DNA of 52,297 bases from JBMONI01 sp049324575 (GCA_049324575.1 JBMONI010000023.1:1-52297); one strand, 5' to 3'; shown: positions 1 to 8,967, counted from the stretch's first letter. A program made the numbers and translations. Notes: a model not told the origin generated them from the letters alone.

Positions 1-1632
1 ATCGATCGCGCGAAGGTCTATGTCCGGAACGTGCTCGAGATCGAGCAATCCGGCCAAGGGCTTTTTCAGTTCCTCAAGTTCCATTTGGACCGTTTTTACT
101 ACGAGATCCGGGTGTTCCTCGGCCGTGTGAAAGAAACGTTTGTTGGGAAGGGCCGGGGCGGGGCTTTGCGGGGCGGGTCCATTTCCGATCGGATCTTGTT
201 TGAGAGGGCGCGTCAAAAGGAAGCCGAAGGAGATCTCGAAAGCGCGTTGGATCTTTATCAGCTTTATTTGAAACAGTATCCCGGCCAAGAAGATGCAGGC
301 TATGTCATGCTGGCCGCGGCCCAGGTGCTCATTAAAAAGAAATCGTTCGACGAAGCTGGAACCTATCTGGAGCGCGTTGAGAAAGAATATTCCGGGAGCC
401 GTGCGGCCATGCTTGCGCCGAAATTCCGTTCGAGGATCGCCGGCATGCGCGAACGGGGGGCTTTGATCGAGCATTATCGCCAGACGATCGACTCCGAAAA
501 AGATCCGGCGTTGCGGGAAGGGTTCGAGGTGAAATTGGGAAGAGCGCTTGTGGCGAACTATGATTTTAAAGAAGCCGCCGAAATTTTTACTGTCCTTAAA
601 ACGTCCTCGAACGAAGAAGTGCGCCAGCAGGCGCTTTTTAATCTGGGCTGGATCTACCGCGCCCAGAACGATCTGGATCTTGCCGAGAATGTTCTCCAAG
701 AATTCCTGAACGAAAAAGAACTGACGCTGGAGATGCAGTTGTTCTTGAGGACTCAACTGGCGGAGGTGCTCGGACAGAAAGGCGATCTCGGCCGTGCGCG
801 GAATTATTATGTCACGGTCCAAAATATGTCTAAAGGGCTTGGAAAAAGCGATTTCGCGGATTTCAAAGCCTGGATGGGGGTTTCGAGCGCGGAATTGGCC
901 GTGCTCAATTACCAGCTCCGTGATTTCAGCCATTTGGAATCCCAGCTCAAGGACCTTGAGGCGATGGGAATGACCGATCCTGTTCTGAGGGAACTCGGAA
1001 ACCGGATCCGCACGCTCAGTCTTTCTGAAAAACCCAAGATCGCCGCTTTTATCGCGCTTTCCCAGGGGAATGTTTCCGAAGCAATTGTCCTTTTTCAGAA
1101 AACGCTGCAGGCTAAACCTGGGGATGCCTGGTCGCTTGCGGGACTTGCGACCTGCTTTCTGATCCTTGGCGAAGAGGACAAAGCTTTGACGCTTGCGGAG
1201 GATGCTTATGAGACGCTTCCCGACGAATATACCTCATCGATTTTGGCCTATATCTTTAAAATACGCGGAGAGATCGATCGTGCTTTGCAGCTGTATCAAG
1301 ATGCTCTGATCCATAAAAGGGCGTTTGTACCGGCCCAGTTCAATTTGGCCAGCGTGATGATCCTGAAAGCCCGATTTGATGAAGCGATCGCGCTTTTGCG
1401 TGCCCTTTATGAGGATTACCGGACCTCGGCGAATCAAGTCATGCGCGCCAAGATCCTCAATAATCTGAGCGTGGCCTATGCCACGGCCGGGAACCGGCCC
1501 AAAGCCCTGGAAATGGTCCAAGAGGCCGTGCGGATCGATCCGGAACTTCCGGAGGCCAGGAACAATATGCGGTTGATCCGTGCGGGTTCCGATGAGCTCG
1601 AGATCTCCGAGACCCTGATGGTGCCGGTGTAG
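1..1632 (+). CDS. TPR-repeat protein of an exopolysaccharide locus (5' end cut by window)
   Basis: The reading frame is open from the first base, so the true start may lie upstream. The first possible start inside the window is a GTG at 31, which would give 533 residues. The protein is rich in helical tetratricopeptide-like repeats: a first block near residues 50-130 (for example 'ALDLYQLYLKQYPGQ'), more around 170-250, and a C-terminal block near 340-520 with 'AIVLFQKTLQAKPGDA' and 'ALEMVQEAVRIDPELP'. I see no signal peptide in the visible part. It lies 13 bases before an outer-membrane barrel gene and upstream of Wza-like and Wzz/kinase genes. TPR proteins in such loci usually scaffold polysaccharide synthesis or export. 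That role is inferred from position; the repeat fold is clear. Confidence 0.8.
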   Translation: MDRAKVYVRNVLEIEQSGQGLFQFLKFHLDRFYYEIRVFLGRVKETFVGKGRGGALRGGSISDRILFERARQKEAEGDLESALDLYQLYLKQYPGQEDAGYVMLAAAQVLIKKKSFDEAGTYLERVEKEYSGSRAAMLAPKFRSRIAGMRERGALIEHYRQTIDSEKDPALREGFEVKLGRALVANYDFKEAAEIFTVLKTSSNEEVRQQALFNLGWIYRAQNDLDLAENVLQEFLNEKELTLEMQLFLRTQLAEVLGQKGDLGRARNYYVTVQNMSKGLGKSDFADFKAWMGVSSAELAVLNYQLRDFSHLESQLKDLEAMGMTDPVLRELGNRIRTLSLSEKPKIAAFIALSQGNVSEAIVLFQKTLQAKPGDAWSLAGLATCFLILGEEDKALTLAEDAYETLPDEYTSSILAYIFKIRGEIDRALQLYQDALIHKRAFVPAQFNLASVMILKARFDEAIALLRALYEDYRTSANQVMRAKILNNLSVAYATAGNRPKALEMVQEAVRIDPELPEARNNMRLIRAGSDELEISETLMVPV

Positions 1633-1645
1633 AACGAGGCGGTCC

Positions 1646-3034
1646 ATGAGACAGAATACCTTCAGATTTGAATGGAGCGTGCGGATTGGCGTCATATTCT
1701 TGGCGGGTCTCCTTGCCGGGATGCCGCTGGCTTGGGCGGTCTACGGCCAGGCCGAGGAATTCGATGAATTCACGCAGGAGGACCTGGACCAGTTCCAGGA
1801 ATTTTTGATGCGGGATGAAGCGGCGAACCAGACGGCATCGGAAATGCTTCAGCAGGAGGGGACCGCGATCGACCGGTTGACCCCCGAAGAGCTCGAATTG
1901 CTCAAACAGGAACTTCTCGTGATCCCCAAAAAAGATCTGATCAGCGGCGGGATCACCGGGGAATATCAATACGATACGAATATCAAAAGACTGACCGGGC
2001 AGACCAAAGGGGATTCCATTTTCGATACACGTGCCAATGTGCAGGTCGATCTTTCCGGACGCAAGACGACACTTCAGGCTGAAACATTCGGGGGAAAACA
2101 ATGGAACTGGGTCTATAGTGAAAAGGATTATTATGAAATAGGGGAGCGGTTCCGCTACCGGCGAAAATATTTCAAAAAACTTCAACATGCGTTACAGATC
2201 AACGTTCTTCGGAATAATACAAGGACCGTTGAGCTGGATGATCGCAAGATCCGCTGGGACGTCAATGTGCGTAACACCTTGAATCATGAATTGACCCGTA
2301 AATTCTCCTGGAATACGGACTGGTCGTTCACCAAGCGTCTTTACACCACCGAGGCTTTCGATCAGGATTCCCAGTGGGAAGTGGGCATGGCGCCGAGTGT
2401 TTTTTGGAGCGTGACGCCGAAGAGCCGTCTTTCGCTCGGTTATCAGTTCGGAGCCAGTCGTATTCGGACCAAGGCGGGAGATAGCAACTCCCATTCGATC
2501 AACCTGGGCTACTTCGGCCAGGTGACGAAGAAATCTTCGACTAGCGCAAGTCTTAGCTATGTTCACCAGGATCCCCGCTCCAAAGACACCAGTACGGTCG
2601 ATACGGTGACGATCGGGCTAGGCTATATTTGGCAGGCCACGCCGAAATTGCAATCGTCCATACAGCTTTTCCGTTCAATGCAAAACACCAGTTCGGATCT
2701 CGTGGCCGATACGACCAACGAAGTGACCAAACAGGACGTGGAATATACCAATAATAGCTTGACACTCGCATTGAATTCCCGTATTAATAGAAAACTAGCG
2801 GCAACTCTTTCTTTTACCGCTAGTTATGTCAAAACGGAGACTGAAAAAGGGAATGTTCTGGATCGTCAGGACCAGGAATTCCGGTTCCCTACGTCTTTAG
2901 GGTTGCGTTACGATCCTTACCGATGGCTTCGATTTACGTTGGATTATACTTTTGATACAAGACAAGGGCCCAAAGATCAAGATGATGCTTATATCGATCA
3001 GATCTTTAAGAGCACTTGTGATGTCATTTTTTAA
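1646..3034 (+). CDS. Outer-membrane beta-barrel protein of the exopolysaccharide locus
   Basis: A protein of 462 residues beginning with a signal peptide: basic start, hydrophobic stretch 'IGVIFLAGLLAGMPLAWA', then an acidic, Gln-rich linker (residues 36-100). From about residue 105 it is built of alternating polar and hydrophobic strands rich in Tyr, Thr, Ser and Arg, with repeated patterns such as 'LSLGYQFGASRIRTKAGD' and 'SLGLRYDPYRWLRFTLDY'. It ends in Phe, as expected for a substrate of the Bam machinery. The likely role is an outer-membrane channel or secretin-like partner for polysaccharide export. This rests on the next genes, which encode a Wza-like protein and a chain-length regulator/kinase. 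I do not recognise a named family with certainty. Confidence 0.78.
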   Translation: MRQNTFRFEWSVRIGVIFLAGLLAGMPLAWAVYGQAEEFDEFTQEDLDQFQEFLMRDEAANQTASEMLQQEGTAIDRLTPEELELLKQELLVIPKKDLISGGITGEYQYDTNIKRLTGQTKGDSIFDTRANVQVDLSGRKTTLQAETFGGKQWNWVYSEKDYYEIGERFRYRRKYFKKLQHALQINVLRNNTRTVELDDRKIRWDVNVRNTLNHELTRKFSWNTDWSFTKRLYTTEAFDQDSQWEVGMAPSVFWSVTPKSRLSLGYQFGASRIRTKAGDSNSHSINLGYFGQVTKKSSTSASLSYVHQDPRSKDTSTVDTVTIGLGYIWQATPKLQSSIQLFRSMQNTSSDLVADTTNEVTKQDVEYTNNSLTLALNSRINRKLAATLSFTASYVKTETEKGNVLDRQDQEFRFPTSLGLRYDPYRWLRFTLDYTFDTRQGPKDQDDAYIDQIFKSTCDVIF

Positions 3035-3050
3035 AAGGCAAGGTAATCTT

Positions 3051-3752
3051 ATGATGCGGAAAATCTTTCTTATGGGTTGGGGTATGCTGGTCCTTGCTTT
3101 GGGGGGCATGGGGCGGACGGCATTGGCCGAACAAGATCTCATCATGAACAAAGAGCTCAAAAGTGCCCAAACCAAGGCCTTGGTCACCTCCAGTAATCCC
3201 AGTTCCGGAGCGGTGTCCGACCGTCTGGTGAGCTCGACCTATGACAAGAATTACAAACTCGAAATGGGTGACAGGATCCAGGTCGTTGTTTATCCCGAAG
3301 ACGAATATATCAAAGGCGGCATGACCATTGTCGGTCAGGACGGAAGGATCTTTATCGACGGCGCCGGGAAGGTCGAGGTGGCCGGCAAAACGATCCATGA
3401 AGCCGAAGAAGAAGTGACCCGGCTTCTCGAAGAGTATTTCGTGTCTCCGGATGCCGTGATCGACCTTCTGGATTCCCAACAACGCTCCGTGGTGGTTCTG
3501 GGACAGGTGAAAAAGCCGGGGACCTATTATTTCCCGACCGGAAAAACAAAACTGACGCTTCTCGAATCGATCTCGCTTGCGGGGGGCTTCTCGGAGGTTG
3601 CGAACGTCAAAAACCTGAGGATTGCCCGCAAAAACGAGAGCGGGGTCAGCACCCGCATCGAAGCGAATGCGGAAAATATCTTGAACGGCAAGGAGCCCGA
3701 TGTCCAGCTCCAAGCGGGGGATATCGTCAGCGTCGGTGAAAGCGTATTTTAA
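3051..3752 (+). CDS. Polysaccharide export protein, Wza/SLBB family
   Basis: With the ATG at 3051 the product has 233 residues and opens with a signal peptide ending 'RTALAE'. An in-frame ATG at 3021 would add ten residues and overlap the previous gene; the frame is open further upstream to 2952. A poly-export domain follows: 'YKLEMGDRIQVVVYPEDEY', then 'TIVGQDGRIFIDGAGKVEVAG'. An SLBB domain comes next (from 'SVVVLGQVKKPGTYYFP' to 'LQAGDIVSVGES'). The family forms periplasmic or outer-membrane export channels for capsule and exopolysaccharide. I see no lipobox cysteine, so unlike classical Wza it is probably not a lipoprotein. It is short for the family, with a single SLBB domain. It is followed after 21 bases by the Wzz/tyrosine-kinase gene, the usual partner. 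Confidence 0.88.
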   Translation: MMRKIFLMGWGMLVLALGGMGRTALAEQDLIMNKELKSAQTKALVTSSNPSSGAVSDRLVSSTYDKNYKLEMGDRIQVVVYPEDEYIKGGMTIVGQDGRIFIDGAGKVEVAGKTIHEAEEEVTRLLEEYFVSPDAVIDLLDSQQRSVVVLGQVKKPGTYYFPTGKTKLTLLESISLAGGFSEVANVKNLRIARKNESGVSTRIEANAENILNGKEPDVQLQAGDIVSVGESVF

Positions 3753-3773
3753 CCCTGAAGGGCTAATCCCAAG

Positions 3774-5615
3774 ATGACCGACCCAGTTCAGCAGATCAAA
3801 TTATCCGATATCATCGCGGAAGACGAGAAGCCGATCGATCTTAAGTATTACATCCATCTCGTCCTGACGAAGTTCTCCATCGTCCTGACCTTTTTGGTGA
3901 TCGGCGCCACCTTGTCCTCGATCTATGCGGCCAAGATCCCGAAAAAGTACCAAGCCAAAGCCCAGATCATCCTTGAGCAAGCGCGCGGGGCTTGGCAGGA
4001 AACGGAATTCCGGGACGTGGTCAGTACCCAAGATGCCTCGAAGGTCGTGGGGGAAGAGTTCTTCAATACCCAGAAAGCGATCATGCTCGGGAATACGGTT
4101 CTCGGGCGTGTGGTGGACCAGCTAAAGCTGACCGCTTATTTCGAGGCCGAATCGCCCGATGTGGCGATCGAAGAGGTTTTGGAGCGCGTCAAGGTCGAGG
4201 CGGTACGGGATACGCGGCTCGTGAATATTGTCGCCGAAGGCAAGGAGCCGGAGTTCGCGGCGGAACTGGCGAATTCGATCGCGCAGAATTTTATCGAAAA
4301 AAGTTTCGAAGATACCCTTTATTACAACAAAGAGATCCTGACCTGGCTTGAAAAAGGGGAACAGGAAGGCAGCGAAGACGAATACATCACGATCACCTCG
4401 CCGCTCGGGAAAGCCCGCAAGATCCGCTATGAAGAATTGATCGATACGCTGCCGGCCATCAAGGCGGACCCGGCGATCATAAAGCTGGATGAGCAGATCA
4501 AAGAAGTGGAAGTCGATCTCAATATCCAGCTTTTGAAATACCGGGAAAAACATCCGGTCATCATTAAACTCCGGGCGCAGCAGAAAAACCTGACGGAGTC
4601 GATCGCGGCCGAAAAGAAAAGGATCATTGAGGGGGTCAAACAGAAGGCGGAAGGGCAGCTCCAGGTCAAACCGGGGCGGATCGTCGAAAAAGCCAGGCCG
4701 CCCGCGGAACCCGTTCCGGCCCGCCGTTGGCTGATCATTTTGGTCGCTTCCGCGGCCTCGGTTTTCATTTCGCTCTTTTTGATTTTCCTGATGGATTATT
4801 TTGATGACACGATCCACATCATGGAGGATTTCGAGCGCAAAGGGATCATGATCCCGTTTTTGGGCCCGATCCCGCTCATGCTCGATATCGACAGCACCCA
4901 GCGGGCGGTGCCGATCGTGGCCCAGCATGAGACCAAGGACATCGAGACGAAGAACGCGGTCCAGGAGTCGTTCCGTTATATCCGTGTGGCCATCAATTTT
5001 TCCGCTCCAGTCGAATCCGTTAAAACCCTTCTGGTCACCAGCTGTCTTCCGGCCGACGGCAAATCCTTTGTCTCGACGAACTTGGCGAGTTCTCTTGCGC
5101 TCGACGGGAACCGGGTTCTGCTGGTGGACGCGGATATGCGCAAGCCGACCTTGAATAATTCCTTTGGCATGCAGAACGAAGCGGGTCTTTCCAATTATCT
5201 GACGAGCAATATCGAATTCGAGTCGATTCTGCGCCCGACGCCGGTCGAGAATCTACAGCTGATCTGCAGCGGACCGATCTCACCAAACCCGAGCGAGATC
5301 CTGGGGTCTGAGCGTATGAAGGCCTTCTTGCGTGAAGCGGATAAACGTTTTGACCGGATCATCATCGACAGCGCTCCTTTGACCGGGATCGGGGACGGGT
5401 TCGTGATCGGCAATCTGGTGGGGCATATGGTGCTCGTCGTGAGCGCGGCCAAAACGCCGGCGGAACTCATCCGCCACACCCAACAGCAGATCGCGAAGGT
5501 CGGGATCAAGGTTCTCGGGGTGGTGCTGAATCGTGTTGATTTTGAACGTTCCCGCTACGGCGGCTTTACGTCGCATTATTACAGTACTTACAATAAATAT
5601 TATAAGAAAAAATAG
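3774..5615 (+). CDS. Polysaccharide chain-length regulator fused to bacterial tyrosine autokinase
   Basis: A 613-residue inner-membrane protein. An N-terminal Wzz domain has a first membrane helix near residues 34-53 and a second near 316-340, preceded by a proline-rich 'PAEPVPARR'. Between them is a periplasmic part with a coiled-coil-prone segment (about 240-295). The C-terminal half is a BY-kinase: Walker A 'CLPADGKSFVSTN' near 424, Walker A' 'VLLVDADMRKP' near 447 and Walker B 'RIIIDSAP' near 529. The tail is a tyrosine cluster 'RYGGFTSHYYSTYNKYY', the autophosphorylation site in this family. It would control polymer length and export together with the Wza-like protein just upstream. The all-in-one arrangement is the Gram-negative Wzc/ExoP type. 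Confidence 0.92.
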   Translation: MTDPVQQIKLSDIIAEDEKPIDLKYYIHLVLTKFSIVLTFLVIGATLSSIYAAKIPKKYQAKAQIILEQARGAWQETEFRDVVSTQDASKVVGEEFFNTQKAIMLGNTVLGRVVDQLKLTAYFEAESPDVAIEEVLERVKVEAVRDTRLVNIVAEGKEPEFAAELANSIAQNFIEKSFEDTLYYNKEILTWLEKGEQEGSEDEYITITSPLGKARKIRYEELIDTLPAIKADPAIIKLDEQIKEVEVDLNIQLLKYREKHPVIIKLRAQQKNLTESIAAEKKRIIEGVKQKAEGQLQVKPGRIVEKARPPAEPVPARRWLIILVASAASVFISLFLIFLMDYFDDTIHIMEDFERKGIMIPFLGPIPLMLDIDSTQRAVPIVAQHETKDIETKNAVQESFRYIRVAINFSAPVESVKTLLVTSCLPADGKSFVSTNLASSLALDGNRVLLVDADMRKPTLNNSFGMQNEAGLSNYLTSNIEFESILRPTPVENLQLICSGPISPNPSEILGSERMKAFLREADKRFDRIIIDSAPLTGIGDGFVIGNLVGHMVLVVSAAKTPAELIRHTQQQIAKVGIKVLGVVLNRVDFERSRYGGFTSHYYSTYNKYYKKK

Positions 5616-5667
5616 GCTTACTCCCTCCAAGCTCTTTCGTGTCCGGTATTCCCGGTGAGATGAACTC

Positions 5668-6672
5668 ATGGCGATCGAAAAACAAAAGATTCTTGAGATC
5701 CTGTCTAACGTGACCGACCCTTCGCTCCCGAAAGATATCGTGTCGCTCGGTATGGTCCGGGAAGTGGGGGCGGAGGGGAAAGAAATCTTTGTGCATCTGG
5801 AAGGGGCCCGGGCGGGTGTGGGTGCGATGAATAATATCAAGGCCCAGATCCAGGAGCTGCTTTCGGACCTTCCCGGGGTTTGTGCGATCCAGGTCCAGGT
5901 TTCAAGTCCGGCGGCCGATGCCGGCGAAACGGCCTCTCCCAAAACAGTGCCGGGCGTGGGACGGATCCTGGCTGTGGCGAGTGGAAAAGGGGGCGTCGGG
6001 AAATCAACGGCGACGGTGAATCTTGCCGCTGCGCTGGTCCGGATGGGCCGCCGCGTGGGCTTGCTGGATGCCGATATTTATGGTCCCAATATCCCTCTTA
6101 TGCTGGGGATCCCGGCTGACAAAAAACCTTCAGCGACGGAAGACGAAAAGATCCGGCCGATCGATGCCTGCGGGATGAAAGTCATGTCGATGGGGCTTTT
6201 GGTCGCTCCGGACCAGCCGATGATCTGGCGGGGTCCAATGCTGCATGGCGCCGTATCGCAATTCCTTTATCAGGTGCTTTGGGGTGAACTCGACGACCTT
6301 TTGATCGATCTTCCGCCCGGAACGGGAGATGTCCAGCTTTCCCTCGCGCAGTTGGCATCCCTGGCAGGGGCTGTGATCGTGACGACACCGCAAGAAGTCG
6401 CTTTGCTGGATGTCCGCAAAGCCGTGGGGATGTTCGAGAAGACCGGAGTCCCGATCCTCGGGGTGATCGAGAATATGGCGGGGGATATCTTTGGTTCCGG
6501 CGGCGGGGAAAAAGCGGCCAAAGATTTCGGGGTCCCTTTTCTGGGAAGGATCCCGCTCGAAGCGGCGGTGCGGGTAAGCGGCGACCATGGGGAGCCGATC
6601 GTGATCGCAAATCCTCAAAGCAAAGCTGCGTTGGCATTCCTGGAAGCGGCCCAGCGCATTACCGAGGCCTGA
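5668..6672 (+). CDS. mrp: Mrp/ApbC-family P-loop ATPase (iron-sulfur carrier)
   Basis: A 334-residue protein. Residues 1-80 form a DUF59/MIP18-like domain ('KILEILSNVTDPSLPKDIV'). The rest is an Mrp/NBP35 ATPase with the deviant P-loop 'GKGGVGKST' at 106-114, 'LLDADIYGPNIPLMLG', 'DLPPGTGD' and 'TTPQEVALLDVRKAV'. Family members bind and transfer Fe-S clusters to apoproteins in the cytoplasm. The segment after 'VIENMAG' normally carries a CxxC motif in cluster-binding members. Here it reads 'DIFGSGGGEKAAK' with no cysteine, so cluster binding may differ or be absent. The gene stands after the polysaccharide locus and converges on lpxD, with 29 bases between the two stops. Confidence 0.92.
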   Translation: MAIEKQKILEILSNVTDPSLPKDIVSLGMVREVGAEGKEIFVHLEGARAGVGAMNNIKAQIQELLSDLPGVCAIQVQVSSPAADAGETASPKTVPGVGRILAVASGKGGVGKSTATVNLAAALVRMGRRVGLLDADIYGPNIPLMLGIPADKKPSATEDEKIRPIDACGMKVMSMGLLVAPDQPMIWRGPMLHGAVSQFLYQVLWGELDDLLIDLPPGTGDVQLSLAQLASLAGAVIVTTPQEVALLDVRKAVGMFEKTGVPILGVIENMAGDIFGSGGGEKAAKDFGVPFLGRIPLEAAVRVSGDHGEPIVIANPQSKAALAFLEAAQRITEA

Positions 6673-6701
6673 GAGATTCTCGTCGGGAAGAGTCCCTTTC
6701 C

Positions 6702-7742
6702 TTACTGGGGCTGAAGTTTTTTCTCGAGTTCACTGACGCGGACACGCAGCGCTTTCACATCATCCAAAGTTTCCGCCGCGCGGAGCTGAGCAGCTACCTG
6801 CTTACGGACTTCTTGGTAAGGTCTGGCAGGGGCCCCAATGTAGATCGATCGTGGCGGGATCTTTTTCCCCGTCGGGATGCCTGTCCCGGCGCCCAACATA
6901 ACGAAATCACCGACCTCGACGTGATCACCGATCCCGGTTTTTCCGCCCATCGTCACGAAATTTCCGATCTTGCAGCTTCCGGAGATCCCGGTCTCGGCCG
7001 AGATCACGGTATGGCATCCGATCGTCACGTTGTGACCGATCTGGACCAGATTGTCGATCTTCGTCCCGCGCCCGATCACGGTCGCGCCGATCGTGGCTCG
7101 ATCGATCGCGCAAGAGGCGCCGATCTCGACCTCGTCCTGGATCACGACGTGGCCGACCTGGGGAACCTTTTCCTGGCCTTTTTCCGTCGTAACATAACCG
7201 AAACCGTCCGCGCCGATCACGGTCCCTGCGTGAATGATGACGTTTTTACCGATGTCGGAGCGCCGATAGATCGTAACACCCGGGTGGAGGACCGTTCCCT
7301 CGCCGACCTTGACGTCTTCGGCGATCGAAACGAATGAACGGATGACCGCATGAGCGCCGATGACGGCGTGGTCCCCAATGACCGCAAAAGGCTCGATCGT
7401 CACCCCGGCCCCGATCTTGGCGGACTCTGCGATAGAGGCGAATTTTGAGAGTGTTCGGGGATAGCCCTTTTCCGGATAAAAGACCGCAAGCAATTGAGCC
7501 CAGGCGAGTTTCGGATTTTTGACCTGAATACATGTTTTTGAAGAGCGGCTGATCTTCTCAGGGATAATGATGCAATTGATCTCGGTCGCTTCCAAAGACC
7601 GCAGGGTCTTCTCGTCCTGTGCGAACGTGATGAGGCCCTGCGCAGGGGATTCGGCATTGGTGATGCCGTCAACGCGCAGGCCTTCGTCTCCGAGGACCTT
7701 TCCCTGTACCTTGTCGGCAAGCTCACGAACCGTATGGGTCAT
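6702..7742 (-). CDS. lpxD: UDP-3-O-acylglucosamine N-acyltransferase LpxD
   Basis: This enzyme transfers the N-linked hydroxyacyl chain in lipid A synthesis, so the cell should make LPS. The N-terminal uridine-binding domain (about 1-100) is followed by left-handed beta-helix hexapeptide repeats ('IGAGVTIEPFAVIGDHAVIG'). The catalytic His lies near residue 237 in 'QIGHNVTIGCHTVIS', and a short helical C-terminus ends 'SELEKKLQPQ'. I chose the ATG at 7742 (346 residues) over an in-frame TTG at 7760. The start 'MTHTVRELADKV' matches the family, and the TTG overlaps the -10 box of a strong promoter. From that promoter the mRNA would be essentially leaderless. The chaperone gene upstream on the same strand also serves the envelope. 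Confidence 0.93.
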   Translation of the reverse strand: MTHTVRELADKVQGKVLGDEGLRVDGITNAESPAQGLITFAQDEKTLRSLEATEINCIIIPEKISRSSKTCIQVKNPKLAWAQLLAVFYPEKGYPRTLSKFASIAESAKIGAGVTIEPFAVIGDHAVIGAHAVIRSFVSIAEDVKVGEGTVLHPGVTIYRRSDIGKNVIIHAGTVIGADGFGYVTTEKGQEKVPQVGHVVIQDEVEIGASCAIDRATIGATVIGRGTKIDNLVQIGHNVTIGCHTVISAETGISGSCKIGNFVTMGGKTGIGDHVEVGDFVMLGAGTGIPTGKKIPPRSIYIGAPARPYQEVRKQVAAQLRAAETLDDVKALRVRVSELEKKLQPQ

Positions 7743-7750
7743 GGGGGCGG

Positions 7751-7779
7751 AGTATAACAACGGGTTTTTCGATTGTCAA
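7751..7779 (-). promoter_or_regulatory. Sigma-70 promoter of lpxD (leaderless)
   Basis: Read on the minus strand: TTGACA (7779-7774), a 17-base spacer, TATACT (7756-7751), then only 8 bases before the lpxD ATG at 7742. Transcription starting 6-8 bases past the -10 box would begin at or next to the start codon. No Shine-Dalgarno sequence precedes that ATG. Confidence 0.72.
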
Positions 7780-7793
7780 TTCAAGGGGGACGT

Positions 7794-8765
7794 TCACGAA
7801 GGGGAAGCCTCTTGAGCTTCCATGAGATAGTCGCGGATGTTTGCTTCTTGGACGAGGCGCATGTTCCAATCCAGGAAATTGAATTGACGTTTTTCTTTTA
7901 GAAGCGACAATTCCATGGCTTTTTTTTCTTCTTCCGAAAAACTGTCGACGGCGGGGATCTCTTTAGCGTCGATCAAGAAAACCCACCAATCAGGCTGGGA
8001 GGGGAGCGGTTCGGATAACTGTCCGGGTTCGAGCTCCCAAAGGGAGGAGGCCGCTTGCATGGGAAGCATGAAAGTTTGAAGCAGGGAGAGAAAATCCATG
8101 TTCTCCTTTTTTTCGACCGACGAAGGCGGAACCTCTTTAGCGGCTTCTTCCCACTGACGGTTCTGGGACCATGCGGTCCGGAAATCCGAAGCGTCTTTCG
8201 AATTTTTGAATTTTGCGGAACGGACCGACCAAAGGGACTTCTGCCTGAGGAGCATCTGGGCGACTTCCTCAGTCGAAGGGGGCTGGGCGATCTCATCCAG
8301 CACTGTGCGGATCAGTTTTTGGACCAAGAGCAGTTCCCGGACCTGTTTTTCGAAATCACGGACGTTCGATCGAAGGGTGTTCTGGACCCAATACTGATAA
8401 GAGGCCATCGAAAAAGAAGCACCGCTTTGAGATTCAAAAAGCCCGCGGATCTGGGCGCGGACCTCGTCGTCGGAGATTTTGAGCCCCCGCCGTTTTGCTT
8501 CCCGGGAATAAAGGATGTTCCGCCAGGTCTCGCGCCGGAGCGCTTCGGGATCGTCGGGGCTGGCCTCTCCAAAGGTGAGGAACTGGTTGGCGCGATCAAA
8601 GAGATCGAATTCCTGGAAGGTGACATGTTGACCGAACACTTCACCGGCGAACCGCGCTTTTTTGGACAAAGACAGGGTGACGGAATAGCCTCCCCACAGG
8701 GCAAAGGAGATGACGACCATCCAGATGATGATCTTTGTATGTTTACGGAGGAATTTGAGTGCCAT
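7794..8765 (-). CDS. SurA-N/PpiD-like membrane-anchored chaperone without parvulin domain
   Basis: A 323-residue protein with one N-terminal membrane helix ('IIIWMVVISFALWGGYSV', about 11-30) after a basic start, the topology of PpiD. A SurA-N-like helical chaperone region follows: 'VFGQHVTFQEFDLFDRANQ', then 'EARIRGLF'-type helices and 'LRSNVRDFEKQVRELL'. The segment where a parvulin PPIase domain would sit (about 180-260) is short and shows no parvulin motifs. A C-terminal helix-rich tail follows. It probably acts in the periplasm, holding or releasing outer-membrane proteins; this is an inference from the fold. It is upstream of lpxD on the same strand, with lpxD's own promoter between them. 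The function is less certain than the family. Confidence 0.75.
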   Translation of the reverse strand: MALKFLRKHTKIIIWMVVISFALWGGYSVTLSLSKKARFAGEVFGQHVTFQEFDLFDRANQFLTFGEASPDDPEALRRETWRNILYSREAKRRGLKISDDEVRAQIRGLFESQSGASFSMASYQYWVQNTLRSNVRDFEKQVRELLLVQKLIRTVLDEIAQPPSTEEVAQMLLRQKSLWSVRSAKFKNSKDASDFRTAWSQNRQWEEAAKEVPPSSVEKKENMDFLSLLQTFMLPMQAASSLWELEPGQLSEPLPSQPDWWVFLIDAKEIPAVDSFSEEEKKAMELSLLKEKRQFNFLDWNMRLVQEANIRDYLMEAQEASPS

Positions 8766-8830
8766 AATTTCGCATCATCATAAAGGAATCGCCCGTGGTT
8801 GGAAAGATGAATTTGCCCCGGGCATGAGAA

Positions 8831-8859
8831 TTGACAGGCCCAAGACCATTTTGTATGAT
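8831..8859 (+). promoter_or_regulatory. Sigma-70 promoter upstream of guaB3
   Basis: TTGACA at 8831-8836, 17-base spacer, TATGAT at 8854-8859. It lies in the divergent 200-base gap between the chaperone gene and guaB3, and predicts a leader of about 100 bases ending in GGGAG before the ATG at 8968. Confidence 0.75.
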
Positions 8860-8967
8860 ACCGCAAATGGAAATCCTCTCTGGCGAGAAACCCGGTCATT
8901 TCCATTCGTTTTACCATTAATCCGGTAGTGCAGATCGCGAGCAACCTTTTAAAATGGGAGTCTAACA

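Noticed and set aside
6673..6701. A bidirectional terminator between mrp and lpxD
   Set aside because: The 29-base gap contains no stable inverted repeat.
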